Below, piece after piece: positions 1 through 8,147 of a DNA stretch of 64,000 nucleotides. The number at the start of each line of letters is the position of its first letter. Within the stretch, counting starts at the first letter, position 1. The notes under the pieces are model-generated. The model did no database searches. It was not told where the DNA came from and worked only from the letters and a program-made list of their open reading frames with translations. The stretch spans positions 1,535,763-1,599,762 of the forward strand of contig NZ_QRDP01000004.1 of assembly GCF_003385775.1 (NCBI RefSeq). Reading direction: 5' to 3'. Position numbers and translations under genes: made by a program. The DNA comes from Parasphingopyxis lamellibrachiae (GTDB lineage: Bacteria; Pseudomonadota; Alphaproteobacteria; Sphingomonadales; Sphingomonadaceae).

Positions 1-540
1 CCGGACATGCACGGCTATGACGTGTTGAAAAAGCTGCGCCTATCCAAGGTCCAGACCCCGGTGCTCATTCTTTCCGGCATTGCCGAGATGGACAGCAAAG
101 TCCGCAGCTTCGGCTTCGGCGCTGACGATTATGTCACCAAACCGTTTCACCGCGAAGAGCTGGTCGCCCGCATTCATGCTGTTGTGCGCCGCTCCAAAGG
201 CCATAGCCAGTCGGTTATCAAGACCGGCAAGCTCGCCGTTAATCTCGACGCCAAGACCGTTGAAGTGGATAGCAACCGCGTTCACCTGACCGGTAAGGAG
301 TATGCGATGATCGAGCTGCTCTCGCTACGCAAGGGCACGACCTTGACCAAGGAAATGTTCCTGAACCACCTTTATGGCGGCATGGACGAACCGGAACTCA
401 AGATCATCGACGTCTTCATCTGCAAGCTCAGAAAGAAGCTCAGCCTCGCATCCGGCGGCGAAAATTACATCGAAACCGTCTGGGGCCGCGGCTATGTGCT
501 GCGCGACCCGGAAGAGGAAGAACAGGCGCAGGTCGCCTGA
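1..540 (+). CDS. ctrA: Cell-cycle response regulator CtrA (5'-truncated by window edge)
   Basis: Master OmpR/PhoB-type response regulator of alphaproteobacteria that activates or represses many cell-cycle, motility and division genes. The window opens in frame at Pro-Asp-Met-His-Gly, so the phospho-acceptor Asp lies just outside it. Visible are the end of the receiver domain, with the switch Thr/Lys in [11 protein letters not shown], and the complete winged-helix effector domain, with CtrA-like stretches [12 protein letters not shown] and [20 protein letters not shown]. The C-terminus is acidic ([11 protein letters not shown]), as is usual where ClpXP recognises CtrA. A strong intrinsic terminator follows. 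Identification rests on the near-diagnostic effector-domain sequence; only the N-terminal third is unseen. Confidence 0.95.
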   Translation, partial: PDMHGYDVLKKLRLSKVQTPVLILSGIAEMDSKVRSFGFGADDYVTKPFHREELVARIHAVVRRSKGHSQSVIKTGKLAVNLDAKTVEVDSNRVHLTGKEYAMIELLSLRKGTTLTKEMFLNHLYGGMDEPELKIIDVFICKLRKKLSLASGGENYIETVWGRGYVLRDPEEEEQAQVA

Positions 541-586
541 TCGTTTCACGCTACTGAGCGGGGTTTCCGAATCTTGATAATGGGGC

Positions 587-619
587 AAGGCCGCGGCATG
601 AAAAGGCCGCGGCCTTTTT
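587..619 (+). terminator. Intrinsic terminator of ctrA
   Basis: A perfect 9-bp GC stem (589-597 with 606-614, GGCCGCGGC paired to its complement) has an 8-nt A-rich loop and is followed by five T. It lies 50 nt after the ctrA stop. Confidence 0.9.
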
Positions 620-721
620 CATCTGCCCGCGGCCCAAACTCCGTCCCGGCCTTCCTGACCGGCAATATGCGCGCTCATATCGCCAAGCGCCGCCAGGTGA
701 GTTGAACAAAAGACCCCGCTC

Positions 722-741
722 GTGCATTGATTACAATGCAC
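722..741. promoter_or_regulatory. Perfect 8-bp dyad abutting the start of the Anbu operon
   Basis: GTGCATTG (722-729), a 4-nt ATTA spacer, and the exact reverse complement CAATGCAC (734-741) end one base before the ATG at 743. No Shine-Dalgarno sequence is visible. The dyad contains a -10-like TACAAT (732-737), which would place transcription initiation at or next to the ATG. It could be an operator or an initiation-region hairpin; which one is inference. Confidence 0.6.
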
Positions 742-742
742 A

Positions 743-2197
743 ATGGCAAGAACATATTTTGACGAGATTTGGGGAAAGAGCAGGGGGCGAAAGCCCCGGC
801 CCGGTTTTGAGTCCATCGCACAATGGATCCGCGAAACCCCGAGACGCGAACTGGGCCGCCGTCAGAACTCCGCAGAAGCCGCCTTCCGACAGCTCGGTAT
901 CACGTTCAACGTCTATGGCGATGAAGACGAAGCGGAACGGATCATCCCCTTCGATATCGTTCCGCGTATTTTTACCGCTGCGGAATGGGGTTCGCTCTCC
1001 GTCGGGCTGGAGCAACGCGTAACGGCGCTCAACATGTTCCTTGAAGATGTTTATGGCGACCGGAAAATTCTGAAAGACGGTGTGGTTCCTGCAGATCTCG
1101 TCCTGTGTAACCCGGGCTTCACTCCGCTGGTCAACGGCCATCGCCCACCGCATGGCATCTATGCGCATATCTGCGGGATCGACATGGTGCGAACCGGACC
1201 CGACGAGTTTCTCGTACTGGAAGACAATGCGCGCACGCCGTCCGGCGTTTCCTATATGTTGGAGAATCGGGAGGCGATGCTCCGGCTCTGCCCCGAACTG
1301 TTCGAGACGTTCGAGGTGGAACCGGTGGACGGCTATCCCGACGCTCTGGGCAGGATGATGCAGGCGGTTGCGCCGGAAGGCGCACCGGGCGACCCATGCT
1401 GCGTACTGCTGACGCCCGGCCATTTCAACAGCGCCTTCTATGAGCACAGCTTCCTCGCCGACAATATAGGGATCGAACTGGTCGAGGCTGCCGATCTTGT
1501 CGTCGACGACGATATCGTCTGGATGCGCACTATCGAGGGCCGCAAGAGAGTCGACGTAATATATCGCCGGATCGACGACGACTTTCTCGATCCCCTCGTC
1601 TTCCGGCCGGATTCGATGCTCGGCGTACCCGGGCTAATGGCCGCCTATTTCGCGGGTAATGTGACCCTGATTAACGCGCCGGGCGGCGGTATTGCCGACG
1701 ACAAGGCGATCTATTCCTATATGCCGGAAATCGTGAAATACTATTCGGGTGAGGATGCCAGGCTTCCCAATGTGGAAACCTGGCGCTGCCGCGAGCGCGA
1801 TGCACTCAAATACACGTTGGACAATCTCGCCGACCTGGTGGTGAAAAAAGTCGACGGGTCGGGCGGTTACGGCATGCTTGTCGGCCCGACATCGACAAAG
1901 GAGGAAATCGAGGAATTTCGGGCCGCGCTCAAGGCCAATCCGGACGGTTATATCGCGCAGCCGACACTCGACCTCTCCACGGTGCCGACACTGACCGACA
2001 AGGGTATCAAGGGCCGGCATGTCGATTTCAGGCCCTTCTGCCTGTCAGACGGTAAAAGTGTGACGACAGTTCCGGGCGGCCTGACGCGGGTAGCCTTGCG
2101 AGAAGGATCGCTGGTCGTGAATTCGAGCCAGGGCGGCGGAACGAAGGACAGCCTTGTCCTGCGGCCCGAGAGCGAACGGGCGGAAGCGCAGGACTGA
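743..2197 (+). CDS. Circularly permuted ATP-grasp protein (type 2), amidoligase-like
   Basis: 484 aa. Family members are predicted to form amide bonds on peptides or amino acids using ATP. First gene of a four-gene operon with an alpha-E protein, a transglutaminase and an Anbu peptidase, an arrangement described for this family. Recognisable stretches are LEDNARTPSGVSYMLENR (about residues 155-172), GGIADDKAIYSYMPEIVKYY (about 313), the glycine-rich KKVDGSGGYGM nucleotide-binding region (about 367) and HVDFRPF near the C-terminus. The ATG follows a palindrome with no clear ribosome-binding site, so leaderless translation is possible. The stop overlaps the next start by one base (TGATG), implying coupled translation. 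Substrate unknown. Confidence 0.88.
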   Translation: MARTYFDEIWGKSRGRKPRPGFESIAQWIRETPRRELGRRQNSAEAAFRQLGITFNVYGDEDEAERIIPFDIVPRIFTAAEWGSLSVGLEQRVTALNMFLEDVYGDRKILKDGVVPADLVLCNPGFTPLVNGHRPPHGIYAHICGIDMVRTGPDEFLVLEDNARTPSGVSYMLENREAMLRLCPELFETFEVEPVDGYPDALGRMMQAVAPEGAPGDPCCVLLTPGHFNSAFYEHSFLADNIGIELVEAADLVVDDDIVWMRTIEGRKRVDVIYRRIDDDFLDPLVFRPDSMLGVPGLMAAYFAGNVTLINAPGGGIADDKAIYSYMPEIVKYYSGEDARLPNVETWRCRERDALKYTLDNLADLVVKKVDGSGGYGMLVGPTSTKEEIEEFRAALKANPDGYIAQPTLDLSTVPTLTDKGIKGRHVDFRPFCLSDGKSVTTVPGGLTRVALREGSLVVNSSQGGGTKDSLVLRPESERAEAQD

Positions 2198-3132
2198 TGC
2201 TCGCCCGTACCGCCTCCTACCTGTACTGGATTGGCCGCTATATGGAGCGTGCGGAATTTACCGCGCGCCTAGTCGAAGCGACTCTCCGGCTCGACGCGCT
2301 TTCCGCACGTCCGGCGGGCGAAGCGGCATGGTCTAGCGCCCTTTCCGTTGCCGCTGCGCGCGAGGATTTCGAGCAAACGGATGAATCCATAACACCGACA
2401 AATGTTGCCAACTTCCTCACCTTTTCGAAAGACAATCCCAACTCGATCCACAATTGTCTCTATACCGCGCGGATGAATGCCCGTGCCGTCCGTACGGCCC
2501 TGACCCGCGAGGGGTGGGAATCCATCAACCGAGCCTGGCTTGGTATTGACGGGCGCAGTTCGGTCGGGAGCGCGCAGGGAACGATCAATCTGCTCGCAGC
2601 GCTGATCGCGGAAAATCGCGGCTTCGAAGGCGCCCTTCACCGGATGCTCCGGCAGGAAAGCTACTATTTCCTCATGCTGGGCGAAAATGTCGAGCGCGCC
2701 GACAACACCGCCCGGCTGATAGATGTCAAATATCACATCATCCTGCCGGAGGGGGAGGAAGTGGGCGGCATGGTCGATCGCGATCAATGGGGTACGATCC
2801 TCCAGACCGTCTCCGCCAACACCGCCTTTCGCTGGCTATACCGCGATGGCCTTTCGCCGCGGCGCGTGGTCGAAATGCTGATCCTGCGGCGCGAACTGCC
2901 GCGATCGATTGCCGCCACAGTCCATGAAGTGGCTTCGTTGCTTTTGGAACTGGGAAAGTTCACCGGCTATCAGGGTGAGGCCGACCGGCTTGCACGACTG
3001 CGACAGCAACGGATCAGGGCAACGGAAATCCGCCAGATCATCACGGGCGGCCTGCACCAGTATCTCCAGTCCTTTATCGAGGAAAACCGCTTGCTGAGCC
3101 AGGCCATCACCAGACAGTTCCGGTTCGATTAA
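2197..3132 (+). CDS. Alpha-E domain-containing protein (DUF403)
   Basis: 311 aa, almost entirely predicted alpha-helical. It opens with the family hallmark MLARTASYLYWIGRYMERAE and carries internal YFLMLGENVERADNTARL, a second copy of the same ER-A-(E/D) helix signature. Alpha-E proteins are encoded beside circularly permuted ATP-grasp and transglutaminase genes and are thought to be scaffold or accessory components of a peptide-modifying system; no reaction is established. The start overlaps the upstream stop (TGATG) and the stop is directly followed by the ATG of the next gene. Confidence 0.9.
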   Translation: MLARTASYLYWIGRYMERAEFTARLVEATLRLDALSARPAGEAAWSSALSVAAAREDFEQTDESITPTNVANFLTFSKDNPNSIHNCLYTARMNARAVRTALTREGWESINRAWLGIDGRSSVGSAQGTINLLAALIAENRGFEGALHRMLRQESYYFLMLGENVERADNTARLIDVKYHIILPEGEEVGGMVDRDQWGTILQTVSANTAFRWLYRDGLSPRRVVEMLILRRELPRSIAATVHEVASLLLELGKFTGYQGEADRLARLRQQRIRATEIRQIITGGLHQYLQSFIEENRLLSQAITRQFRFD

Positions 3133-3957
3133 ATGCGCCTCCATGTCGACCATCGCACGGACTATGTGTTTAGCGAGCCGCAGCGCAGGCTTGTTCAGCT
3201 GTTACGGGTCACCCCAATCAACTTTGCCGCCCAGCATGTTGTCGACTGGCACATCGATGTCGATTGCGACGCCCGGCTGCGCAACCATCGCGACGGCTTC
3301 GGCAACCATGTCACCACGCTCTATATCGACGGGCCGATCAGCAATGTTGCGCTGCGTGTGTCGGGCGAGGTGCTTACCGACGACCGTTCGGGAATGGTCG
3401 AGGATGCTGGCGAGAGGCTGCCCACTCAGGCTTTTCTTCGCACAACGGGGCTGAGCCGGGCCGACGAGGCAATCCGGAAATTCGCAAAAGAGATAGCGAA
3501 AGCGAAAAAGGACCCGCTGGAGCGGATGCACCTTCTTATGGCGCGCTTGCTGGAGCGCATTCATTTCGAGCCGACACTCGACGCGGTGGAGCGCGATGCC
3601 GCTACAGCATTCGAAGCGAGCCAGGGTGTCTGCCAGGACCATGCCCATATCTTCTGCGCCGCCGCGCGCGCGATGGGCATCCCGGCCCGCTATGTCTCGG
3701 GCCATCTGTTTCGCCGCGACGGTGCGGAGCAGCAGGAAGCCAGCCATGCATGGGCAGAAGCCTGTCTGCCGTCGATCGGATGGGTCGGTTTCGATCCGGC
3801 CAACGGAATCAGCCCGGACGATGCCTATGTTCGCACTGCCATCGGCCTCGACTATCGCGACGCCGCACCCATTGCCGGGCGGCGTGTAGGCGGCGGCGAT
3901 GAATCGCTTTCCGTTGACGTGCGCGTTACGCAAGCCCAGAGCCAGTCGCAAAATTAG
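3133..3957 (+). CDS. Transglutaminase-like cysteine protease family protein
   Basis: 274 aa. An N-terminal beta-rich domain (about residues 1-80, MRLHVDHRTDYVFSEPQRRLVQLLR) precedes a transglutaminase core with the Cys-His-Asp triad in GVCQDHAHIF (Cys near 166), EASHAWAEACL (His near 203) and GFDPANG (Asp near 220). It has no signal peptide, so it probably acts in the cytoplasm. Bacterial members of this class are likely peptidases or amidases, the hydrolytic counterpart of the upstream ATP-grasp ligase. It starts immediately after the alpha-E stop, with no intergenic base. Confidence 0.92.
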   Translation: MRLHVDHRTDYVFSEPQRRLVQLLRVTPINFAAQHVVDWHIDVDCDARLRNHRDGFGNHVTTLYIDGPISNVALRVSGEVLTDDRSGMVEDAGERLPTQAFLRTTGLSRADEAIRKFAKEIAKAKKDPLERMHLLMARLLERIHFEPTLDAVERDAATAFEASQGVCQDHAHIFCAAARAMGIPARYVSGHLFRRDGAEQQEASHAWAEACLPSIGWVGFDPANGISPDDAYVRTAIGLDYRDAAPIAGRRVGGGDESLSVDVRVTQAQSQSQN

Positions 3958-4064
3958 GCGGGAAGCCGGAACAGGAAGATTTGCGTCCTCGTGAAATTCA
4001 GTCCTTTTCGCCACTGTTCTTCCCGGCTAACCGCTGACATCACGATTTTATCGACCGGAATGTT

Positions 4065-4820
4065 ATGACCTATTGCCTCGGAATGCTTTTGAAAGACGGG
4101 CTTGTAATGATGGCCGATACCCGCACCAATGCGGGCGTCGACAATATTTCCTCCTACAAGAAGCTCCACATCATAGAACAGAGCGAGGAGTGCACGATCA
4201 TCGCCTGCACAGCAGGCAATCTCTCGGTAACACAGTCTGCTTTCGCACTTCTCAAAGAGGGGTTGGAAGAAGATGAAGACAGCGACGGCCGACGCTTTGT
4301 TCGTGACATGCCGAACATGCACCGCGCGGCCAGCCTTGTCGGCGAAGCGCTCCATCTGGCCAGCGACGAGATCAAGGATGCTGCGGGCGAAAACAGCCAG
4401 TACAGCTTTTCCGGGTCAATGCTCCTGGGCGGACGGTTCAAGGGACGGCCCCTGAGACTCTTCCACATCTACAAGGAAGGCAATTTTATCAGTTGCCAGC
4501 CCGACCGACCCTTCATGCAGATTGGCGAGACCAAATATGGCAAGCCGATGCTGGATCGCGCGCTCGAATATGAAACACCGCTCGACGATGCTGTGAAAAC
4601 GGGGCTCGTCTCGTTCGATTCAACGATGCGGTCCAATCTCAGTGTCGGACGCCCCCTCGATCTGGCGATATTTCCAACAAACGAGAGTAAAGCTGTCCGG
4701 TTTCTCCGAATTGAGGAAACGGACGAATATTTCGATTTGCTTTCATCCAAATGGGCGCTTGCACTTGTCGAGGCTCGCGCATCCATTCCGATGCCGCCCT
4801 TTATGGAAAATGACCGCTAA
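4065..4820 (+). CDS. Anbu (ancestral beta-subunit) proteasome-like peptidase
   Basis: 251 aa, the usual Anbu length. The N-terminus MTYCLGMLLKDGLVMMADTR matches the Anbu family. Removal of Met1 would expose Thr2 as the N-terminal nucleophile, with Asp18 in ADTRTNAG and Lys32/33 completing the Ntn-hydrolase centre. Anbu proteins assemble into rings or helical lock-washers; natural substrates and an unfoldase partner are not established. It ends the operon, separated from the transglutaminase by 107 nt containing an imperfect inverted repeat (GGGAAGCCGG.../...CTTCCCGGC). A weak CCGGAA ribosome-binding site precedes the ATG. It converges on bpt with an 11-nt gap. Confidence 0.93.
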   Translation: MTYCLGMLLKDGLVMMADTRTNAGVDNISSYKKLHIIEQSEECTIIACTAGNLSVTQSAFALLKEGLEEDEDSDGRRFVRDMPNMHRAASLVGEALHLASDEIKDAAGENSQYSFSGSMLLGGRFKGRPLRLFHIYKEGNFISCQPDRPFMQIGETKYGKPMLDRALEYETPLDDAVKTGLVSFDSTMRSNLSVGRPLDLAIFPTNESKAVRFLRIEETDEYFDLLSSKWALALVEARASIPMPPFMENDR

Positions 4821-4831
4821 GGCCAGTCCGG

Positions 4832-5653
4832 CTATTCGGCGCTGGCTAGCATCGTCTTGGCGGATACTTTCTGCACGGGCTGCGGTTCGAATGCTTCCCA
4901 GCCCTTCGGCGTGAGCCTTTCAAGCGGCCGGTAACGGACCTTGTACCGCATGCGCGGTGCGCCCTCGACCCAATAGCCGAGATAGACATACGGCAATCCC
5001 GCTTTCGCCGCATGGACGATATGATCGAGAATTATATAATTGCCCAGCCCGTCCCGGTCGGGGTGATCGGGATCGAAGAAGCTGTAAATCATCGAAAGGC
5101 CGTCAGACTGGCGATCCGTCAGACAGGCCCCAATTAACCGGCCCGGCTTTCCATCCACGCTCGGTTCGCGATATTCGATCATGAACGTATCTACAGGTGT
5201 TTGCTCGACCATGTCGGCAAAATCCATCTCGTCCATATCGTGCATTCCGCCATCGGGATGGCGAACGCTCAGATAGCGGCGCAGCAATGCGAACTGCTCT
5301 TCCGTAGTCCAAGCCTCGCAGGCGCTGATCTCGAGATCGCTGTTACGCCGCATCAATCGGCGCTGGGTGGCATTGGGCTTGAACTCGGTGGCAATCACAC
5401 GGACGGAAACGCATGCTTGGCATCCGGCACAGCTCGGACGATAGGCGACAGATTGGCTCCGCCGGAATCCGATACGCCCGAGCGCCTCATTAAGTTCCGG
5501 CGCGTGCGGCCCGCGCAGCTCCGTAAACACCTTTCGTTCCGTTTTGCCGGGCAGATAGGGGCACGGACTGGGCGCCGTTACGAAAAATCTGGGAAACCGA
5601 AAAGGTGCGCTCACCGTAAGGCCGCCTCTCATCAAGCTGAAAGAATCAGACAC
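4832..5653 (-). CDS. bpt: Aspartate/glutamate leucyltransferase (Bpt-type N-end rule transferase)
   Basis: 273 aa. Transfers Leu from leucyl-tRNA to N-terminal Asp or Glu, creating an N-degron read by ClpS/ClpAP. It has the ATE1-like architecture. The N-terminal cysteine cluster is in [16 protein letters not shown] (CxxCxxC). The C-terminal acyltransferase fold includes [20 protein letters not shown] and [20 protein letters not shown]. The start is probably the GTG at 5653, with an ATG (Met8) as alternative. It sits tail to tail with the Anbu operon, which is suggestive but not proof of shared function. Confidence 0.93.
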   Translation of the reverse strand: MSDSFSLMRGGLTVSAPFRFPRFFVTAPSPCPYLPGKTERKVFTELRGPHAPELNEALGRIGFRRSQSVAYRPSCAGCQACVSVRVIATEFKPNATQRRLMRRNSDLEISACEAWTTEEQFALLRRYLSVRHPDGGMHDMDEMDFADMVEQTPVDTFMIEYREPSVDGKPGRLIGACLTDRQSDGLSMIYSFFDPDHPDRDGLGNYIILDHIVHAAKAGLPYVYLGYWVEGAPRMRYKVRYRPLERLTPKGWEAFEPQPVQKVSAKTMLASAE

Positions 5654-5688
5654 TTTTATGACCGGATGACCGGACCTTGGGAAGACCG

Positions 5689-5710
5689 TTTACCCTAAAT
5701 AAAGGGTTAA
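5689..5710. promoter_or_regulatory. Inverted repeat upstream of bpt
   Basis: TTTACCCT (5689-5696) and AGGGTTAA (5703-5710) form a 7-of-8 dyad around AAATAA, 36 nt upstream of the bpt start in an AT-rich patch. Candidate operator or promoter region for bpt. The rest of the 177-nt gap between bpt and the SDR gene shows no gene. Confidence 0.4.
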
Positions 5711-5830
5711 AATGCGCCGGAACGGCAATTTCTTGTGAAGATTAACCACAAGGCTTGACCCAGATTGTGGATAACCGTTTCGGCCGTCCCACTTTGGTGC
5801 TGCTTTGCAGGCGAACGCCGGACAGGCGTG

Positions 5831-6916
5831 TCAGGCCGTGACCGACTCGGCGGGAAGAAAGCCTGCGCCAATCGCAAAGTCGATCTGCCTGCGCATCAGA
5901 GCCTCGTCGGCGGCTGGCCCTCCGCATCCCATGAGATTTTCGGTATTACTCTCCAAAAACAAAGGATTACGCTGGAAGTAACTCGTGTAGAGCGCGGCAA
6001 CGCGGCGATGGAAACGCTGTTCGAGCGGCGACAGCATCGAGGGATCAAACCGCTCCGGCGGAACATGGTCCGGATTGGAAAATTGCGGATAGTCACGCAC
6101 CAGCGCAAAAAAATCGGCCACCGGCATCGGAGAGCCGGCGACAAGATGGAAGACCTTGCCCTGCGCCTCTTCGATCCGTTCGGCAATCGTTACGATACCA
6201 TTTACGGCGTGGTCGAGCGGCACGAAGTTGAGCGTCGCGCCCGGCGTTGACGGGATCGTTCTGATACGCCCCTCAGCCAGCAGTTTGAATGCCATGTAGA
6301 TCGTATCGAATGCGGCAATTACGCCATCCTTTGAGCGCCCTACCACGATGCTTGGTCGGGCGATGGCCGCCGCCATTCCGTCGGCCATCACTTCGCGGAC
6401 CTTGGCCTCCGAAGCAAATTTGCTGGCTTCATAAGGATTGGCGAACCGATCGGGCTTTTCCGCATCGGCTTCGCTAATCGGGCCGTCGCGTTCTCCGCAG
6501 ACATAGGCAGTGCTGACGGCAACGAGCGCGGCAGGAGCATCGGGACGAGCCCTGGCAAAATCGATCACATGGCCCGTGCCATTGATATTGACCGCTTCAT
6601 AGATTTCCGGATCGGCATCGAACTGCACGATTGCCGCGCAATGGACGATGCGATCCACCTGCCCGGCCAGCCGGTCATAAGCCTGGCGTTCCAGGCCGAG
6701 ATGCGGATCGCGGACATCGCCCTCGACAAGCAGGATTTTGCCCGGCTCGGGTATGCCGCCCTGCCAGTCGCCGGCTGGCATTTGCTCGCCATTGCCGCGC
6801 ATCACGGTCCGGCTCTTGCGAACAAGGCCGATCACGCGATGCCCCTTGTCGGCCAGCGCCGCCGCGATTTCGCCGCCGAGCAAGCCCGCCGCTCCGGTAA
6901 CAAGATAACAGGTCAA
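5831..6916 (-). CDS. NAD(P)-dependent epimerase/thioester-reductase-like SDR protein
   Basis: 361 aa extended short-chain dehydrogenase. The Rossmann motif VTGAAGLLGGEIA lies at residues 6-18, the active-site Tyr and Lys are in PYEASKFASE, and the C-terminal substrate domain resembles thioester reductases. The only start placing the Rossmann strand at the N-terminus is TTG (6916), one base after the arsM stop on the same strand, so it is the second gene of an arsM operon. It could reduce or epimerise the sugar part of an organoarsenical; that is inference from position. Confidence 0.8.
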   Translation of the reverse strand: MTCYLVTGAAGLLGGEIAAALADKGHRVIGLVRKSRTVMRGNGEQMPAGDWQGGIPEPGKILLVEGDVRDPHLGLERQAYDRLAGQVDRIVHCAAIVQFDADPEIYEAVNINGTGHVIDFARARPDAPAALVAVSTAYVCGERDGPISEADAEKPDRFANPYEASKFASEAKVREVMADGMAAAIARPSIVVGRSKDGVIAAFDTIYMAFKLLAEGRIRTIPSTPGATLNFVPLDHAVNGIVTIAERIEEAQGKVFHLVAGSPMPVADFFALVRDYPQFSNPDHVPPERFDPSMLSPLEQRFHRRVAALYTSYFQRNPLFLESNTENLMGCGGPAADEALMRRQIDFAIGAGFLPAESVTA

Positions 6917-6917
6917 T

Positions 6918-7961
6918 TCAGCAGCAACTCGAAATATCGTCGCTCGCGGGCGCTTCCCTGAAAGGCATCAGATCGCCGCAGCCCGGGAAGATGCCAAAAT
7001 GCGTCGAAAAATCCCCGAAGAACTCGAAATGATTGGCAAGGCGTGTGTCGGCGAGCATCCGCCACGTATTGCCACATACGGCGAACATCCGGCCTTTCTC
7101 AATGAAGTGATGCCCGTCGAGCGTGAAGGCGCGCTCATGGCCGGGGATCGTGCCCCTGTAGCGGACGGCCTGGCCATAATCCTCGCAGCGCGGTTCCAAT
7201 TCGTCGATTCGGAACAGGCGATAGGTGGCGGAGAAGAAACGGATGCCCGCCACTTTATCGGCAACGGCCGGATCGCCGATCGCGAGGGGCCGGTCGGTCA
7301 CGAGCCGGGGATCGCGAAAACCGGCCTCTTTCGCCAGCCTGTCGAAATCGCCCCAATAGAGCGCGCCGGACAGGCATTCGCCGTGCAGCACCGGATCGGC
7401 CTGCAAAGCGGCGGGCACGCGGCGCTCGGCGTAAACATCGGAAAAGTAGAATTCGCCCCCCGGTTTCAGCAGGGTATGGGCATCGCGAAACACCTTAGCC
7501 TTGTCCGCAACCAGATTGATCACGCAGTTGGAGACGATGAGATCGAAACTGGCCGGCTTCAGATCGAGCGTATCGAGCCGCTCGATATCGCCTTCGACAA
7601 ATTCGACATTGCGATAGCCAAACCGGTCCGCGTGCCAATCTAGATGCTCGCGGGCTACAGCAAGCTGTTCGGGCGTCGTATCGACCCCGACAACGCTGCC
7701 CTCAGAACCCGCCAGCTGGGCCAGCAAATAGGCGTCCTGACCCGATCCACTGCCAAGATCGAGAATGCGCATGCCGGCAGCTGCCTCCGGTGCAATCAGG
7801 CCGCACCCATAATAGCGCGCTTTCACATCTGGGTGGACATGGGCCAGTGCCGCGATAACTTCAGGCACCGGCGCTTCCATCGTGCAACAGGCGTCCGTCT
7901 TCAGATCGTCGGAGCCTTGTAGAACCTGGCCATAATAGTCGCGGCTATTCTCGATATTCAC
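6918..7961 (-). CDS. arsM: Arsenite S-adenosylmethionine methyltransferase, arsenosugar-type ArsM
   Basis: 347 aa. Methylates As(III) with SAM in the cytoplasm. SAM motif I is LDLGSGSGQDAYLLAQL (about residues 66-82). Arsenic-binding cysteines expected of ArsM are present: Cys25-Cys26 (DACCTMEAP), Cys53 (YYGCGL), SNCVINLV and HGECLSGALYWG. The protein ends in Cys-Cys. The N-terminal pattern resembles the ArsM subfamily found with arsenosugar synthesis genes rather than stand-alone detoxifying ArsM. It starts at GTG with a GGAGA ribosome-binding site 7-8 nt upstream; the next ATG would delete the Cys pair. Divergent from the flavoprotein and radical SAM genes. Confidence 0.9.
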   Translation of the reverse strand: MNIENSRDYYGQVLQGSDDLKTDACCTMEAPVPEVIAALAHVHPDVKARYYGCGLIAPEAAAGMRILDLGSGSGQDAYLLAQLAGSEGSVVGVDTTPEQLAVAREHLDWHADRFGYRNVEFVEGDIERLDTLDLKPASFDLIVSNCVINLVADKAKVFRDAHTLLKPGGEFYFSDVYAERRVPAALQADPVLHGECLSGALYWGDFDRLAKEAGFRDPRLVTDRPLAIGDPAVADKVAGIRFFSATYRLFRIDELEPRCEDYGQAVRYRGTIPGHERAFTLDGHHFIEKGRMFAVCGNTWRMLADTRLANHFEFFGDFSTHFGIFPGCGDLMPFREAPASDDISSCC

Positions 7962-8147
7962 TGTTGTCTCCGGCGGGAGGGATGTTGAGATGGGCTTCGT
8001 ATTGATGCACCGTCCGGTTACACAAATGCGCGGGCATTGTAACTTCTATCGGACTCGTCGCGAAAATCCTGGTCGAGGCAGCACCGCAACGGGCAGCGAC
8101 AAGCCCAAATAATGGCAAGTCCCGGCAATGGTAAGGAATGGATCGAC

